Shown: positions 35,653-44,338, numbered from the stretch's first letter. The stretch is 64,000 nt of DNA from Gammaproteobacteria bacterium (GCA_019634835.1 JAHCAO010000002.1:158169-222168); one strand, 5' to 3'. Program-made: numbers and translations. Notes: generated from the letters alone by a model not told the origin.

Positions 35653-35664
35653 CTATACGTATAG
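35653..35664. promoter_or_regulatory. Palindromic operator of the XRE-HEPN-ART operon
   Basis: The perfect 12-bp palindrome ctatacgtatag lies 18 bp upstream of the XRE start; a related half-site actatag sits at the start codon itself. It is in the divergent gap before a small plus-strand gene, so one protein could control both directions. Confidence 0.5.
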
Positions 35665-35722
35665 AACCACGGACTATGAGTATCAAAAAGGGAGGCAAAA
35701 TTATTAACTTAATGAGGGTTAT

Positions 35723-35956
35723 ATGAGTACAATCGAAATTATGTTTTGGGCTGTAACGGTATATTTTTTATACTTCTCCCTTGGAGCTATAAACAAGTAT
35801 ATCGAACGCCTATCAAGATCAAGTGATAAAATTGTAGAGCTTTTAGAAACGCTTAATGAAAAAATAGAATTTATCGAGGTTCAAGTTTCTGAAATTAACA
35901 CTAATATTTATTCAAAAATACCTCCGCGCGACTACGTAGATTGCTCTGGAGTTTAG
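35723..35956 (+). CDS. Small single-span membrane protein with coiled coil
   Basis: A 77-residue protein. A hydrophobic segment (about 5-24, IMFWAVTVYFLYFSLGAI) is followed by a heptad-like helix (ELLETLNEKIEFIEVQVSEI). GAGGG precedes the ATG at good spacing. It diverges from the XRE operon. No homology recognised; it could be a membrane partner of the operon or just satellite cargo. Confidence 0.5.
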   Translation: MSTIEIMFWAVTVYFLYFSLGAINKYIERLSRSSDKIVELLETLNEKIEFIEVQVSEINTNIYSKIPPRDYVDCSGV

Positions 35957-35963
35957 TAGCTGC

Positions 35964-36242
35964 CTACACCTTTTCAATATCCTTTCTCCTAGCCTTATTG
36001 CTAGCGCGTATGGCGTTTCTGCCCGCCTCGGTCTTTGCACCAGTTGAAAGGCCTCCGTGTAGCTTGCAACGCCCATTTTTAGGCTTGTCTTCCGCTTTAT
36101 TCCATACAGGCGGAGCTTGGCATGGCTGGCCTTTACGAGTTTTTGCCCCGCACGTTCCTCTTTTATATTTTGGCAATTTAGGGTCATTGCAGAGCCATGA
36201 AAATCTAATATTTCCTTTTCGATCAATATAAACTGCAGGCAT
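35964..36242 (-). CDS. HGGxSTGxKT-motif satellite/phage protein
   Basis: A 92-residue basic protein (start MPAVYIDRKGNI). It has the motifs GTCGAKTRKGQPCQAPPVWN and GRCKLHGGLSTGAKTEAGRNAIR, which define a small family common in phages and P4-like islands. The paired Cys and His may bind zinc. Function is unknown; some annotate it as terminase-like. Downstream of the primase gene on the same strand, separated by the repeat array. Confidence 0.7.
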   Translation of the reverse strand: MPAVYIDRKGNIRFSWLCNDPKLPKYKRGTCGAKTRKGQPCQAPPVWNKAEDKPKNGRCKLHGGLSTGAKTEAGRNAIRASNKARRKDIEKV

Positions 36243-36302
36243 ATTTAATCTCCCACCCAAACCCCATGACGCGCGCGTGTTAATGTATCCATTAATTACA
36301 TT

Positions 36303-36413
36303 AATCAGTTTCCCAATTTTTCCCGCTTTTCCCGTTTCGGATTATTTTAGGAGTTCCCGTTTTCCCAGTTTTCCCACACCACCTATAGGAGGTGGGAAAA
36401 CTGGGAGCGAACA
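36303..36413. repeat. GGGAAA-type repeat array and hairpin, candidate origin
   Basis: About seven copies of (T)TTTCCC occur in direct order on the plus strand between 36308 and 36380 (cccaa, cccgc, cccgt, cccgt, cccag, cccac variants). They are followed by a hairpin with 13-bp arms cccagttttccca and tgggaaaactggg (about 36372-36413). The block abuts the 3' end of the primase/helicase gene, where P4-like elements can carry replication iterons. Confidence 0.5.
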
Positions 36414-36418
36414 AAAGC

Positions 36419-38386
36419 TTAAATTTTCCATAACCATTCGCCTTGCATGCCTATTAGTTTTTTTTCAATCAAGCCACCAATTGCGCCTATAGCACGAGAT
36501 TTGCGATGCTTGGCGTCTGCAGGCATTCGTTCGGCAATTAATGAAACAGCTTCACTGTAATTAATACACTTAGCTAGTGTTGGAGCGCCTTCTTTGCCTA
36601 CATATAACGAACTTTCTAAGTGTTTATTTATTTGTTCCAGAGCAATTTTTTGATTACGACCAAGAGAAATTGGTTTGCATAAGTTAATATTTTTGGTGTT
36701 ATCAAATACAGCAATACAAGAAGTTATTTTGTTGCCATTTTCATCTATTCCTATTTGCACAATTTCTAGTTTGAATGGATTTGAATTTCCAGTGATATCA
36801 TCTTTTGATTTGGAAATACTCCATTCACGACGATAATCCGTTTTTATTACTTCGATTGCACAATCAAGAGCTGCAAAAAGACTCGAGTGTCCTCTTAACC
36901 CTTTTGTAGCGTCTTTTCCTGTGTGGTGAACCAGCAATATAATTCCACCAATTAAATTCTGTAACTTTTTTGCAGATGCAATTATGTTACCCATATCAAT
37001 AGATGAATTTTCGTCTGCGCCTGGTGCTGCACGATTTAATGTATCAATCACGACTAAACCATTGGCGCCGCAGCTACCAATTATTGCTTTTGCTAAATCA
37101 GTTATATCGGTACTTAGCAAATTAAACGGTTGAGTAATGAATCTAAGGTTATCGGGAAGAGATTTATTGCAGTAAATACTCCAAGCTTTTATGCGTTTTC
37201 CTAATCCAGATTCACCTTCTAGAGCAACATACGTTACAGGTTTTTTAGTAATCTTGTGACCAAACCAAAATTTTTCGCCAGTAGCAATAGCGAATGCCAT
37301 ATCAAGTATAAGAAAGCTTTTTCCACTGCCACTAGCACCATACAATGCGGCTAAACCTTCAGCAGGCAGTACACCTTGGACTATCCAGCGCATTGGCGGT
37401 GCATTTAAAAGCTCGTCACCGGAAAGCAATCTGTAGTGCATTTCCGGAGTTTTTAAATGGTTTAATAAAAGTTCTAGTTTTTCATGTCCATATTCCAGTG
37501 CATAATCATTTACATCATAATTTGCTGGCTTATCTTTTGGCAGCTCAATCCACGCAGCAGAAATTGCAGTGGCTATGTCACATGCTAATTTTTCTTTTCC
37601 ACGATCAGGAATTATTATCAAGCGAGCATTAGGATATTTTTCATGTAATAACGTTGCTATTTTCAGCATACGGCCAGCACCGAAGCAAACAATAGCTGCT
37701 TGTGCCGATGCTTTATTAATAGCCCATGCTTGACCAATACCTTCGCAGACATAAAGAATTTCTTGTATATTGCCGACAACAAAATAACCATCATTGAAAG
37801 ATGCGCCTGGTAAATTTAGTTTTTTACCTCCATTTGCTGGAATAAATTGTAACGTTTGTATTTCGTTGTCTTTCCAACAAGGTAATACTATGTATTCCGA
37901 AATATTTTGACCCAAAATTTTTAGCTGTTGCTCATTGGAAGGGTAGTAACGTAATCCTGAGGAATTCCCTTGCTTTTTTAATATATAAGGATGATTTGAT
38001 GATGCAGGTAAGCATCTTTCCCAAATATCAATTACATTATGTTTTAAATTTTTATTATAGTTTTCACTATCATGATTTTTATTTATTTTCTGACTAACAT
38101 TTGTATCTGAATGGTATGTATCTTCTTTATTGGGCTGCCAGCCTTTTTGTCGTGCTAAATAAAATAATGTTGCTGATGTAATTCCGCCAGTTTCTTTGAG
38201 GGAATTCCATGCGGTTAAACAGTCTTTCCTGTTTTTGTAATTAGAGCCATTTTCACACCAAGAATGAAAATCTTCAAATGATAAGCCAGCTGCTTTTACA
38301 GCCATACCAATTTGAATCCATTCTTCATACGAACAGCTTGGATCAAGAGAATTTAATGCTAAGAGGGCATGTTTAGTATTATCCAT
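36419..38386 (-). CDS. Satellite primase/helicase (PriCT-2, Toprim-like, RepA-like ATPase)
   Basis: A 655-residue replication protein starting at ATG 38386 (MDNTKHALLAL), with AGGAGA six bases upstream. In order: a PriCT-2 domain (about 1-85; YEEWIQIGMAVKAAG, WNSLKETGG), a Toprim-like region (about 205-285; LYVCEGIGQAWAINKA, LIIIPDRGKEKLA), and a RecA/AAA_25 ATPase with Walker A LYGASGSGKSFLIL and Walker B GLVVIDTLNR, LLVHHTGKD. A winged-helix end (GAIGGLIEKKLIG) follows. It should prime and unwind the island for replication. It shares an 8-bp overlap with the gene upstream. Confidence 0.85.
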   Translation of the reverse strand: MDNTKHALLALNSLDPSCSYEEWIQIGMAVKAAGLSFEDFHSWCENGSNYKNRKDCLTAWNSLKETGGITSATLFYLARQKGWQPNKEDTYHSDTNVSQKINKNHDSENYNKNLKHNVIDIWERCLPASSNHPYILKKQGNSSGLRYYPSNEQQLKILGQNISEYIVLPCWKDNEIQTLQFIPANGGKKLNLPGASFNDGYFVVGNIQEILYVCEGIGQAWAINKASAQAAIVCFGAGRMLKIATLLHEKYPNARLIIIPDRGKEKLACDIATAISAAWIELPKDKPANYDVNDYALEYGHEKLELLLNHLKTPEMHYRLLSGDELLNAPPMRWIVQGVLPAEGLAALYGASGSGKSFLILDMAFAIATGEKFWFGHKITKKPVTYVALEGESGLGKRIKAWSIYCNKSLPDNLRFITQPFNLLSTDITDLAKAIIGSCGANGLVVIDTLNRAAPGADENSSIDMGNIIASAKKLQNLIGGIILLVHHTGKDATKGLRGHSSLFAALDCAIEVIKTDYRREWSISKSKDDITGNSNPFKLEIVQIGIDENGNKITSCIAVFDNTKNINLCKPISLGRNQKIALEQINKHLESSLYVGKEGAPTLAKCINYSEAVSLIAERMPADAKHRKSRAIGAIGGLIEKKLIGMQGEWLWKI

Positions 38387-38561
38387 AAACATTCTCCTGC
38401 ATAACTTTCTCGATAGATTCCATAGCACGTAAAATGAAAAATGTTACATGCTTTGCTTCTTGATTAGCTCGATGGGTATTAGTACTATGATGTGGATACG
38501 AATTATCAAATGCCCCTTTTGTCGTTGCAGCGACTTCGGGGCTTCTGTATTTAAGCTCCAT
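38379..38561 (-). CDS. Small satellite protein of unknown function
   Basis: A 60-residue hydrophilic protein, MELKYRSPEVAATTKG..., with a His-rich middle (SYPHHSTNTH) and a helical end (FFILRAMESIEKVMQ). It overlaps the AlpA gene by 11 bp and the primase start by 8 bp, which supports it as a translated member of this operon. No homology recognised. Confidence 0.5.
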   Translation of the reverse strand: MELKYRSPEVAATTKGAFDNSYPHHSTNTHRANQEAKHVTFFILRAMESIEKVMQENVYG

Positions 38562-38787
38562 GATTGCTCCCCTTTATCCCATTGATTATAAGCTGACGAA
38601 TGTCTTCAACTCGCCAGACAGTAATTCGTGGACTTAGTTTGATAGGTTTAGGAAATCGGCCTGTTTTGATTCCCTCCCACCACGATGATTTACCAATAGG
38701 AATTAGAGCAGGGGTTGGCGGGTTTGTTTTTTTGCTACCTAAAATTTGCCATAAGCGGAGGTAGCCTGTTTCGGGTAGTTGGTTCAT
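38551..38787 (-). CDS. AlpA-family regulator
   Basis: A 78-residue winged-helix protein of the AlpA type: LRLWQILGSKK...LIPIGKSSWWEGIKTGRFPKPIKLSPRITVWRVEDI. The SSWWxGIKxGRFPKPxKL...W pattern is diagnostic. AlpA proteins activate excision or replication genes in satellites and cryptic prophages. First gene of the AlpA-small protein-primase operon. Confidence 0.88.
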   Translation of the reverse strand: MNQLPETGYLRLWQILGSKKTNPPTPALIPIGKSSWWEGIKTGRFPKPIKLSPRITVWRVEDIRQLIINGIKGSNHGA

Positions 38788-38890
38788 TTGAGATTGTCCT
38801 TATCCAATGAAGAATAAGGACATCCTAGGCATTGATCAGGATAAGAAGGTGAAAATTCAAAAATAAAAATGAAAATTCATTTTTATTCGA

Positions 38891-39652
38891 TTATTTATTC
38901 TCAAGATCTTTTAAGGCTTTGCTGAGCCTTTTATGGAAAGATTTAAATTTACTAGCCCCTTTATTGTGTTTCATTGCCATTGAGTCAATTAATTTGCCAA
39001 TTGCCAAAGCGTTCGGGCGCCCTTTAATCATGCAGCTAGGTTTGCATGCGGCTATGATCTTTGCCATATACGCTAATGCTTCATCGGTATTTATCTCCGC
39101 AATTGTTCCTTTTGCTTTTTTAGAAGTAGTAATTATTGCGGCAGGAAGGGTGAGATTTTTTGGTTTTGCCCATTTGAAAAATTCTGGCATAGAAATTTCA
39201 AGTTTTGATTTAAATAGTGACTGTAGTAGAAGGGCGTGCCTATCAAGATAGATTCTCTTAAAAGAAAATTCTTCTGGCATGGTTTTTATTTTATCTAATG
39301 TGACAATTCTAGGATCTTTGCCAAGAGATAGGGCTGTAAGTTGATCAGCAGTTAATGTCTCAAACAAATTCCAGTAATCCATTTCAGCTTGAGCTTCTGG
39401 TTTGTTATAAAAAGCTTGTTTTTCTTTGTGCGCTATCCGCTTAGTAATGAAATCATTTTCTTCATTTAAAACTTCTTCGTATATTTTTAATAGTTCTGAA
39501 AATGATTTTTTAAATAAGTCTATTTTAGAAGGTAGTCTAGTAAGGGTATTTGAAAAACCAGCTGTGGAATTTGCGATTGAACTAGCAAGTTGAGTGCGCT
39601 CAATTTCACAAATTAAAGTTTCTTTTCCAAAATCATCTTGGATTGTATCCAT
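38891..39652 (-). CDS. Hypothetical island protein
   Basis: A 253-residue hydrophilic helical protein between the integrase and AlpA genes. A predicted coiled region (about 40-85) includes SKIDLFKKSFSELLKIYEEV. The C-terminus is Lys-rich (HNKGASKFKSFHKRLSKAL). No signal peptide, membrane segment or enzyme motif is seen. It starts 14 bp after the integrase stop and so is probably cotranscribed. Function unknown. Confidence 0.65.
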   Translation of the reverse strand: MDTIQDDFGKETLICEIERTQLASSIANSTAGFSNTLTRLPSKIDLFKKSFSELLKIYEEVLNEENDFITKRIAHKEKQAFYNKPEAQAEMDYWNLFETLTADQLTALSLGKDPRIVTLDKIKTMPEEFSFKRIYLDRHALLLQSLFKSKLEISMPEFFKWAKPKNLTLPAAIITTSKKAKGTIAEINTDEALAYMAKIIAACKPSCMIKGRPNALAIGKLIDSMAMKHNKGASKFKSFHKRLSKALKDLENK

Positions 39653-39666
39653 ATTTTCTCCATAGC

Positions 39667-40986
39667 TTAGCTGTTAGCTAGTGCAGACTTCCTAATAGGT
39701 ATAATATTATTTGGATCATGTGCAATTTGATGTTCTACCATTTCACCCCACGCTAACCATGCTGCTTTTTGCTCTTCTGCATAAGTGGCGCGTTGATAAA
39801 TCGCAACTAATTTATTAAGCGGTTGATGATTTAGCATTTGTTCAATGACATGCGGTTTCACTTTTAAATATTCACCCCATGCCGTTGCTGCTGATCTTCG
39901 AATGTCATGAACTGAAAATAGTTTCATATCTGCTAAAGGCGCTGTGCTTGCTCTTCGCATTGTTTTTGGATCATTAGGCACTTTGATTAACCTGTTAATT
40001 GTGCTTGTTAATGAATCGGGATGTATGTGTCCTTTCCCATTTTCAAAAACGAATTCGGACTGACCTGTTAGCTTTTTTAAATCGTTAATTAAATTTATTG
40101 CAATTTGAGAAAGATAAATAGTATGAGATTGTTTGTTTTTTGTTCTGTCAGTTGGCAATAACCAAATTCCATTTTCACTTAATTCATCCCAACGCATAGC
40201 AGCAACTTCTGTTCTGCGTGCTCCCGTCAAGATAAGAAGTTTAATTGCGGTAGTTATCACTGGATTCATTGCAGAGCTAAATTCTTTCTTTGTTTTGAGG
40301 TAAATCGTTCTATCTAATGTTTGCCATAGCATTCTAAGTTCAGATAAATTTAAAACTCTATCACGTGAACGATTAGCACTTGCAGCGAAATCTTTTGGCT
40401 TAAGCATTCTTGCAGGATTACTTTCTATTGAATGGCGTGTTAATCCGTAATCTAGCATTAGATTTAGTGTAGTAAGTGCTTTGCGGGTTTCTTCTTTAAT
40501 TCCTTTTCTTGCCATTGTATCAAGAGCAGAAGCTAAGTGTGTGCGTGTAACATCTTTTGCAAATAAATTTCCTAATTTTTTTCGGAGGTGTAAACGCCAG
40601 CGATCCTCATGGCGTTTTATCCAGGTTAGGGTGATTTCACCTGCTAATTTTACAAATTCAATCCAGTCGCTAAAAAGTTTTTGCATGGTGATGGCAGAAA
40701 TATTTTCCGCTTGTTTTGCTGCTCTAGCATGTCTTGGATCAATGCCTTGAGAAACTTGACTATGTAATTCAGGTAATTTAGCGCGCGCTTCTTTAAGAGA
40801 AATGTTTTTGACGGAACCCAATGTCATTCGAATGAGTGTGCTGTCATTTGGTAGGCTAAATGAAAAAAGCCAGCTCTTGGCGCCGCTGGGTCTTATTCGA
40901 AGAAAAAGGCCATCACCATCGTGAAGTTTGTATTCTTTCTTTCGAGGTAAAGCATTCTCAACTTTTTTAGCGGTTAGTTTGCTCAT
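39667..40986 (-). CDS. P4-type tyrosine integrase (island 1)
   Basis: A 439-residue integrase starting MSKLTAKKVENALP. An N-terminal DUF4102 arm-binding domain (about 1-90; KKEYKLHDGDGLFLRI) and core-binding domain precede the catalytic domain. The active-site residues are present: Arg in TGARRTEVAAMRWDEL, HxxR in HDIRRSAATAWG, His in LNHQP, and Tyr in AIYQRATY. It is intact and should act on the tRNA-Arg attachment sites at 33471 and 42295. The gene is near the right end of island 1. Two adjacent ATGs are possible; I use the one seven bases after AAGGA. Confidence 0.9.
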   Translation of the reverse strand: MSKLTAKKVENALPRKKEYKLHDGDGLFLRIRPSGAKSWLFSFSLPNDSTLIRMTLGSVKNISLKEARAKLPELHSQVSQGIDPRHARAAKQAENISAITMQKLFSDWIEFVKLAGEITLTWIKRHEDRWRLHLRKKLGNLFAKDVTRTHLASALDTMARKGIKEETRKALTTLNLMLDYGLTRHSIESNPARMLKPKDFAASANRSRDRVLNLSELRMLWQTLDRTIYLKTKKEFSSAMNPVITTAIKLLILTGARRTEVAAMRWDELSENGIWLLPTDRTKNKQSHTIYLSQIAINLINDLKKLTGQSEFVFENGKGHIHPDSLTSTINRLIKVPNDPKTMRRASTAPLADMKLFSVHDIRRSAATAWGEYLKVKPHVIEQMLNHQPLNKLVAIYQRATYAEEQKAAWLAWGEMVEHQIAHDPNNIIPIRKSALANS

Positions 40987-41083
40987 CATGTGTTCCTTCA
41001 ATTTTGCAACGCTCCGTTGCAGAATTAGTGCAGGCGGTTTCTGCACAATTGGTCAGCGAGCTGCTGACTAATTGCAAGCAAAG

Positions 41084-42136
41084 TTAGTTTTGATCGTCCT
41101 CTTCGGAGTCTTTTTGCTTTGTAATGGCTTTAACTTCTCTATCAAAATCAGACTCAAAAAGTCGATCTTGAGTGATGCGATATTTTTCAAATTCGCTTTC
41201 CGCATGGTCTTTCGCGATTTTTGCGCTAATTTTCCCCGCGTCTTTTAATATTTCACGCTCATCAAATTCGAGGAATTTATCTAATCGCTTAGCCCAATCT
41301 TCCATTGTCATAGGAATTTTACGTTTAGCGCGATCTTCTGCTAATTCTAAATAGGCATTCACTATGCGCCCGAGTGAATCTAATTCATCTGCGGTTAGAT
41401 AGTTTTTGGCGACTGTTACATCTGTTTTAAGAATTTTTCCATGGGGGCTATTTTCCCAGTTTGTTAAACCCATGTGTTGTTTGCTGCTATCAGCACGTTT
41501 AACTACAAGTTCAGATGCCGTATGGCCATGAATGGCATAATGCAATTTGTTTTGTACCTTCGCGAAGAATTCACGCGTAGTTGGTGCATCTTTGTTGTAA
41601 TCCATACTAGTTGCATAGATGTCTGTAATTTTTTGATAAAAATGACGCTCGCTAAGACGAATCTCACGAATTTCGGCCAATAATTTTTCAAAGTAGTCTT
41701 CGCCTAAAAAGCTACCATTCTCTAGTCGTTTTCTATCCAGTACGTAACCCCTGATAGCAAATTGATGAAGTACTTGAGTTGCCCATTGACGGAATTGAGT
41801 TGCGCGTTTTGAGTTCACTCTATAACCAACAGAGATGATAGCGTCAAGATTGTAAAATTGAGTATTATAATTTTTTCCGTCACTTGCAGTTATCCGGAAA
41901 TTCCGGATAACTGAATTTTGATCAAGTTCTCTTGATTCGAATATATTTTGAATGTGTTCATTTATTGTTCTGACATCTACGCCAAATAATTCAGCCATCA
42001 GTTTTTGAGTCAGCCAAATAGTCCCCTCTTCGTAGCGGGCTTCAATACCTTTTTCGCCTTCTTGCTGGGTAAAAATCAGAAATTCAGAGGTGCTATTGCG
42101 AATGTTGACCTTGTTTTCAGTGTTTTTCTTGTCCAT
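41084..42136 (-). CDS. RhuM family protein
   Basis: A 350-residue RhuM-type protein: IWLTQKLMAELFGVDVRTINEHIQNI, SVIRNFRITASDGKNYNTQFYNLDAIISVGYRVNS, then RATQFRQWATQVLHQFAIRGYVLDRKRL. RhuM was named in a Salmonella pathogenicity island; many copies sit in defence-rich islands, but the molecular function is not known. A DNA-binding-like N-terminus is suggested by TQKLMAELFGVD. The gene stands between the integrase and the right end of island 1. Confidence 0.9.
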   Translation of the reverse strand: MDKKNTENKVNIRNSTSEFLIFTQQEGEKGIEARYEEGTIWLTQKLMAELFGVDVRTINEHIQNIFESRELDQNSVIRNFRITASDGKNYNTQFYNLDAIISVGYRVNSKRATQFRQWATQVLHQFAIRGYVLDRKRLENGSFLGEDYFEKLLAEIREIRLSERHFYQKITDIYATSMDYNKDAPTTREFFAKVQNKLHYAIHGHTASELVVKRADSSKQHMGLTNWENSPHGKILKTDVTVAKNYLTADELDSLGRIVNAYLELAEDRAKRKIPMTMEDWAKRLDKFLEFDEREILKDAGKISAKIAKDHAESEFEKYRITQDRLFESDFDREVKAITKQKDSEEDDQN

Positions 42137-42154
42137 GATATGGGTTCCTTACAG

Positions 42155-42184
42155 GGTACCTAGATAGGTGCCTAGAAATGGTTG
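42155..42184 (+). repeat. Island-1 terminal direct repeat, right copy
   Basis: ggtacctagataggtgccta followed by gaaatggtt resembles 33578-33606. It lies about 110 bp inside the second att copy and just upstream of rhuM. Confidence 0.5.
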
Positions 42185-42294
42185 GATTTGAGCGCATTCT
42201 AGCGGACAACGCCAAACAACGCAATGTAGTAATAGGCTTATTTTTAAAGTATTTTTTACTAAAAAGCGGATAAATACGGACTCAAAATCTAGCG

Positions 42295-42338
42295 CCTCCT
42301 AAGGGGCAGGTCGGAGGTTCGAATCCTCTCCGGGACGC
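42295..42338 (+). repeat. Attachment site att 2, junction of islands 1 and 2
   Basis: An exact copy of the 3' 44 bp of tRNA-Arg(CCT), 8.8 kb downstream. It cannot form a tRNA because the 5' half is missing. It marks the right end of island 1 and the left end of island 2. Confidence 0.9.
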
Positions 42339-42391
42339 GAATAAAATCAATATGTTATGAGTTAAATTTGCAAGCGACAAATAGTAAAATC

Positions 42392-42417
42392 AAAAAGTGA
42401 AGTGCAAATGAAGTGAA
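42392..42417 (+). repeat. Island-2 terminal direct repeat, left copy
   Basis: A 26-bp sequence (aaaaagtgaagtgcaaatga, then agtgaa) recurs exactly at 63163-63188. It contains two gaagtg-type half repeats. Both copies lie inside island 2, 54 and 130 bp from the att copies, so they look like integrase or excisionase arm sites. Confidence 0.65.
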
Positions 42418-42488
42418 AATAAAATGAATGATCGTGTGTCTCAGTGTATGATGATCTACCGCTTGGCTTACTCTGGCTAAATATTAAA

Positions 42489-42629
42489 ATGCAAAACTAT
42501 TTGATTAAAACAAAACGACTTGGTCTTCGTCTCCTCGAAATGAGAGATATTAATCAGATAAGTAAAATAGAAAGTGACCTAAAAGTTATATCTGATTTTC
42601 ATCCCAAAGATGTCCACACACGTGAGTAA
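42489..42629 (+). pseudogene. N-terminal fragment of a GNAT acetyltransferase
   Basis: A 46-residue reading frame, MQNYLIKTKRLGLRLLEMRD and on to SKIESDLKVISDF. It matches the first strand and helix of RimJ/GNAT acetyltransferases (IxTxRLxLRxLxxxD) but then stops. The acetyl-CoA site is missing, so it is a truncated remnant. Confidence 0.5.
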
Positions 42630-42644
42630 AAGAATCAATAAGAA

Positions 42645-42672
42645 TAAAAAAGCCGTGACGAGCACGGCTTTT
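42645..42672 (-). terminator. Rho-independent terminator of the HTH gene
   Basis: Stem gccgtg/cacggc (42652-42657, 42663-42668) with a 5-nt loop, flanked by an A-run and a T-run. It lies just past the stop of the minus-strand HTH gene and reads as a terminator in both directions. Confidence 0.75.
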
Positions 42673-42676
42673 AACT

Positions 42677-42901
42677 TTAACAAGAACGATTGACGCACCG
42701 CTTGCTGAGCCATTCATCAAGATCATTTTTGTGATAGCGAACAGAGCGACCAAGTTTCATGTATCTAGGGCCGGGTGTTCGTCCCTTCCTGTGACCATTC
42801 ATACGATCTTGGCTTAAAAAGCTGCGGCTCATTCTGATATATTTTGCGGCTTCTTTCTCGGTGAGTATTTCGATTTTTTCGATGAGGATTTCATTGCTCA
42901 T
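42677..42901 (-). CDS. Excisionase-like helix-turn-helix protein
   Basis: A 74-residue protein (MSNEILIEKIEILTEKEAAK start; GGAGTA ribosome-binding site). It has the MerR/excisionase-type winged helix seen as LTEKEAAKYIRMSRSFLSQDR...GPRYMKLGRSVRYHKNDLDEWL. Proteins of this type bind DNA at island ends and set the direction of recombination. Its place 340 bp from the left att of island 2 fits a recombination directionality factor. Confidence 0.8.
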   Translation of the reverse strand: MSNEILIEKIEILTEKEAAKYIRMSRSFLSQDRMNGHRKGRTPGPRYMKLGRSVRYHKNDLDEWLSKRCVNRSC

Positions 42902-43159
42902 TTTAGTACTCCATGAGACTAAAAATATGGAGTCCTCTTTATTTGCTGGTGTGCAGCAAAGTCCTGTGGTGCATTTTAAAAAATACCAATAAATTGTCAA
43001 CGATAAATTGAATTTAATAGGTTTAATTTTATTTGAAGAATATAATTCACGTGGTTTTATTCGCGTAGCCAGAACAAATTATGATCAAGGTTGAGATTGT
43101 AAAAGGCTAGCTCATTCAGGCCAACTCATGGATGGAGGATCAGTTGTAAGTTGCATCCC

Positions 43160-44338
43160 ATGAAAGAGAGTGACCAATTAATGACCACTCTAAAACAAGC
43201 TTCGCTAGGTGATCAAGTTTCTAAAAAAATCTCCACATGGGTATTAATATTTGTTGCTGCCATTATCCTTCTAATTTTCTTTGTTTCCTTAATCCAGTCT
43301 TTGCAAATGTATAATAAACAAGTCAGTAGCTGGGTTGCGGTAGCACCACGGCAAGCAATTACGAATTTGATTGATTCAGATGATTTCTCCCTCAATAGAG
43401 AAGTACAATTAATCGAATCAACCGGATTATTTTCATCTTTTGGTATCACAGATAATCAGAAAAGAGTGATTGCATCATTCGGTGATAAGCAGAACGTTAA
43501 TTATATTCCTATTTATGATGAGGTAAGTGTCGTTTGGGGATACTATTTTTATAAGAGTAATTTTTTTAAATTTATTTCACCATTTTTTTATTCAGGCGCT
43601 ATTTTTTTAGTTCTCGTTACAGTCCTCTATTGTCTCATAAGAGGGAGAATGAGAACGAACCTTGATGCTGAATTTACACGTTTCAATCAATTTTTAAATG
43701 AAATTGAAAAAGTGACAAACCAGATTCATCAAGTTTATATTGATGAACTTAAGCTGGATATGAATCCAAAAAATTCATTCACCAATGAGCAATTAATTAT
43801 TAATCGAGCGGTATCAAAATTATTAGATGCAATTAAGCTTGCCAATCAATCTCTACGTGAAGCTATTTTATCGAGCGAACAAAAAAAGTTTGAAGATGAA
43901 TTGACGCGCACAGCTTTACAAGTTGCGCATGATATAGGTTCTCCACTTGCTACTCTCGAAGCTATAGTGCAATCGGCATCATTAATGTTGCCGGAGGAGA
44001 GCCGCGTCGCTATTCGTAATGCAGCATCAAAAATACGAGATATTACTAACTCACTACTTAAAAAAGCTAAACGTGATCTTATGGCTATGGATAATGGTGA
44101 ACTCGCACAACAAATGTTAGCCAGTCTGGTTTCGCAAATCATCACTGAGAAACGCATTCAATACCAAGATAACAATGCTATTAAAATACATTTGAAAATT
44201 ACTCACCTGAGTATCTTGGTGACGAGTAGATTATATCTAAATGAAATAGCCATGAGATGCGAAGCTTCTGGGATTAAATTTTTACCAAAAGATATGGCAA
44301 GTATTGTGCCAATCGAATGGAATATCGAAATAAAATGA
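43160..44338 (+). CDS. Histidine-kinase-like membrane protein lacking the ATPase domain
   Basis: A 392-residue protein. Two membrane segments (about 25-50 and 140-162) bracket a periplasmic domain of about 90 residues. A cytosolic coiled coil and a dimerisation/phosphoacceptor box follow: ALQVAHDIGSPLATLEAIVQ with the candidate phospho-His. The N, G1 and G2 boxes of a HATPase domain are absent; after about residue 345 the sequence turns into an unrelated tail (RCEASGIKFLPKDMASIVPI). It could be the product of an internal deletion or a phosphoacceptor that needs a partner kinase. The stop overlaps the MATE start. Confidence 0.65.
   Translation: MKESDQLMTTLKQASLGDQVSKKISTWVLIFVAAIILLIFFVSLIQSLQMYNKQVSSWVAVAPRQAITNLIDSDDFSLNREVQLIESTGLFSSFGITDNQKRVIASFGDKQNVNYIPIYDEVSVVWGYYFYKSNFFKFISPFFYSGAIFLVLVTVLYCLIRGRMRTNLDAEFTRFNQFLNEIEKVTNQIHQVYIDELKLDMNPKNSFTNEQLIINRAVSKLLDAIKLANQSLREAILSSEQKKFEDELTRTALQVAHDIGSPLATLEAIVQSASLMLPEESRVAIRNAASKIRDITNSLLKKAKRDLMAMDNGELAQQMLASLVSQIITEKRIQYQDNNAIKIHLKITHLSILVTSRLYLNEIAMRCEASGIKFLPKDMASIVPIEWNIEIK

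Noticed and set aside
35941..36231. Plus-strand frame overlapping the HGGxSTGxKT gene
   Set aside because: The minus-strand frame has the conserved family motif, so the plus-strand frame is its shadow.
42295..42338. A second tRNA-Arg gene
   Set aside because: Only the 3' half is present; no acceptor 5' strand or D-arm precedes it. It is an attachment-site copy.
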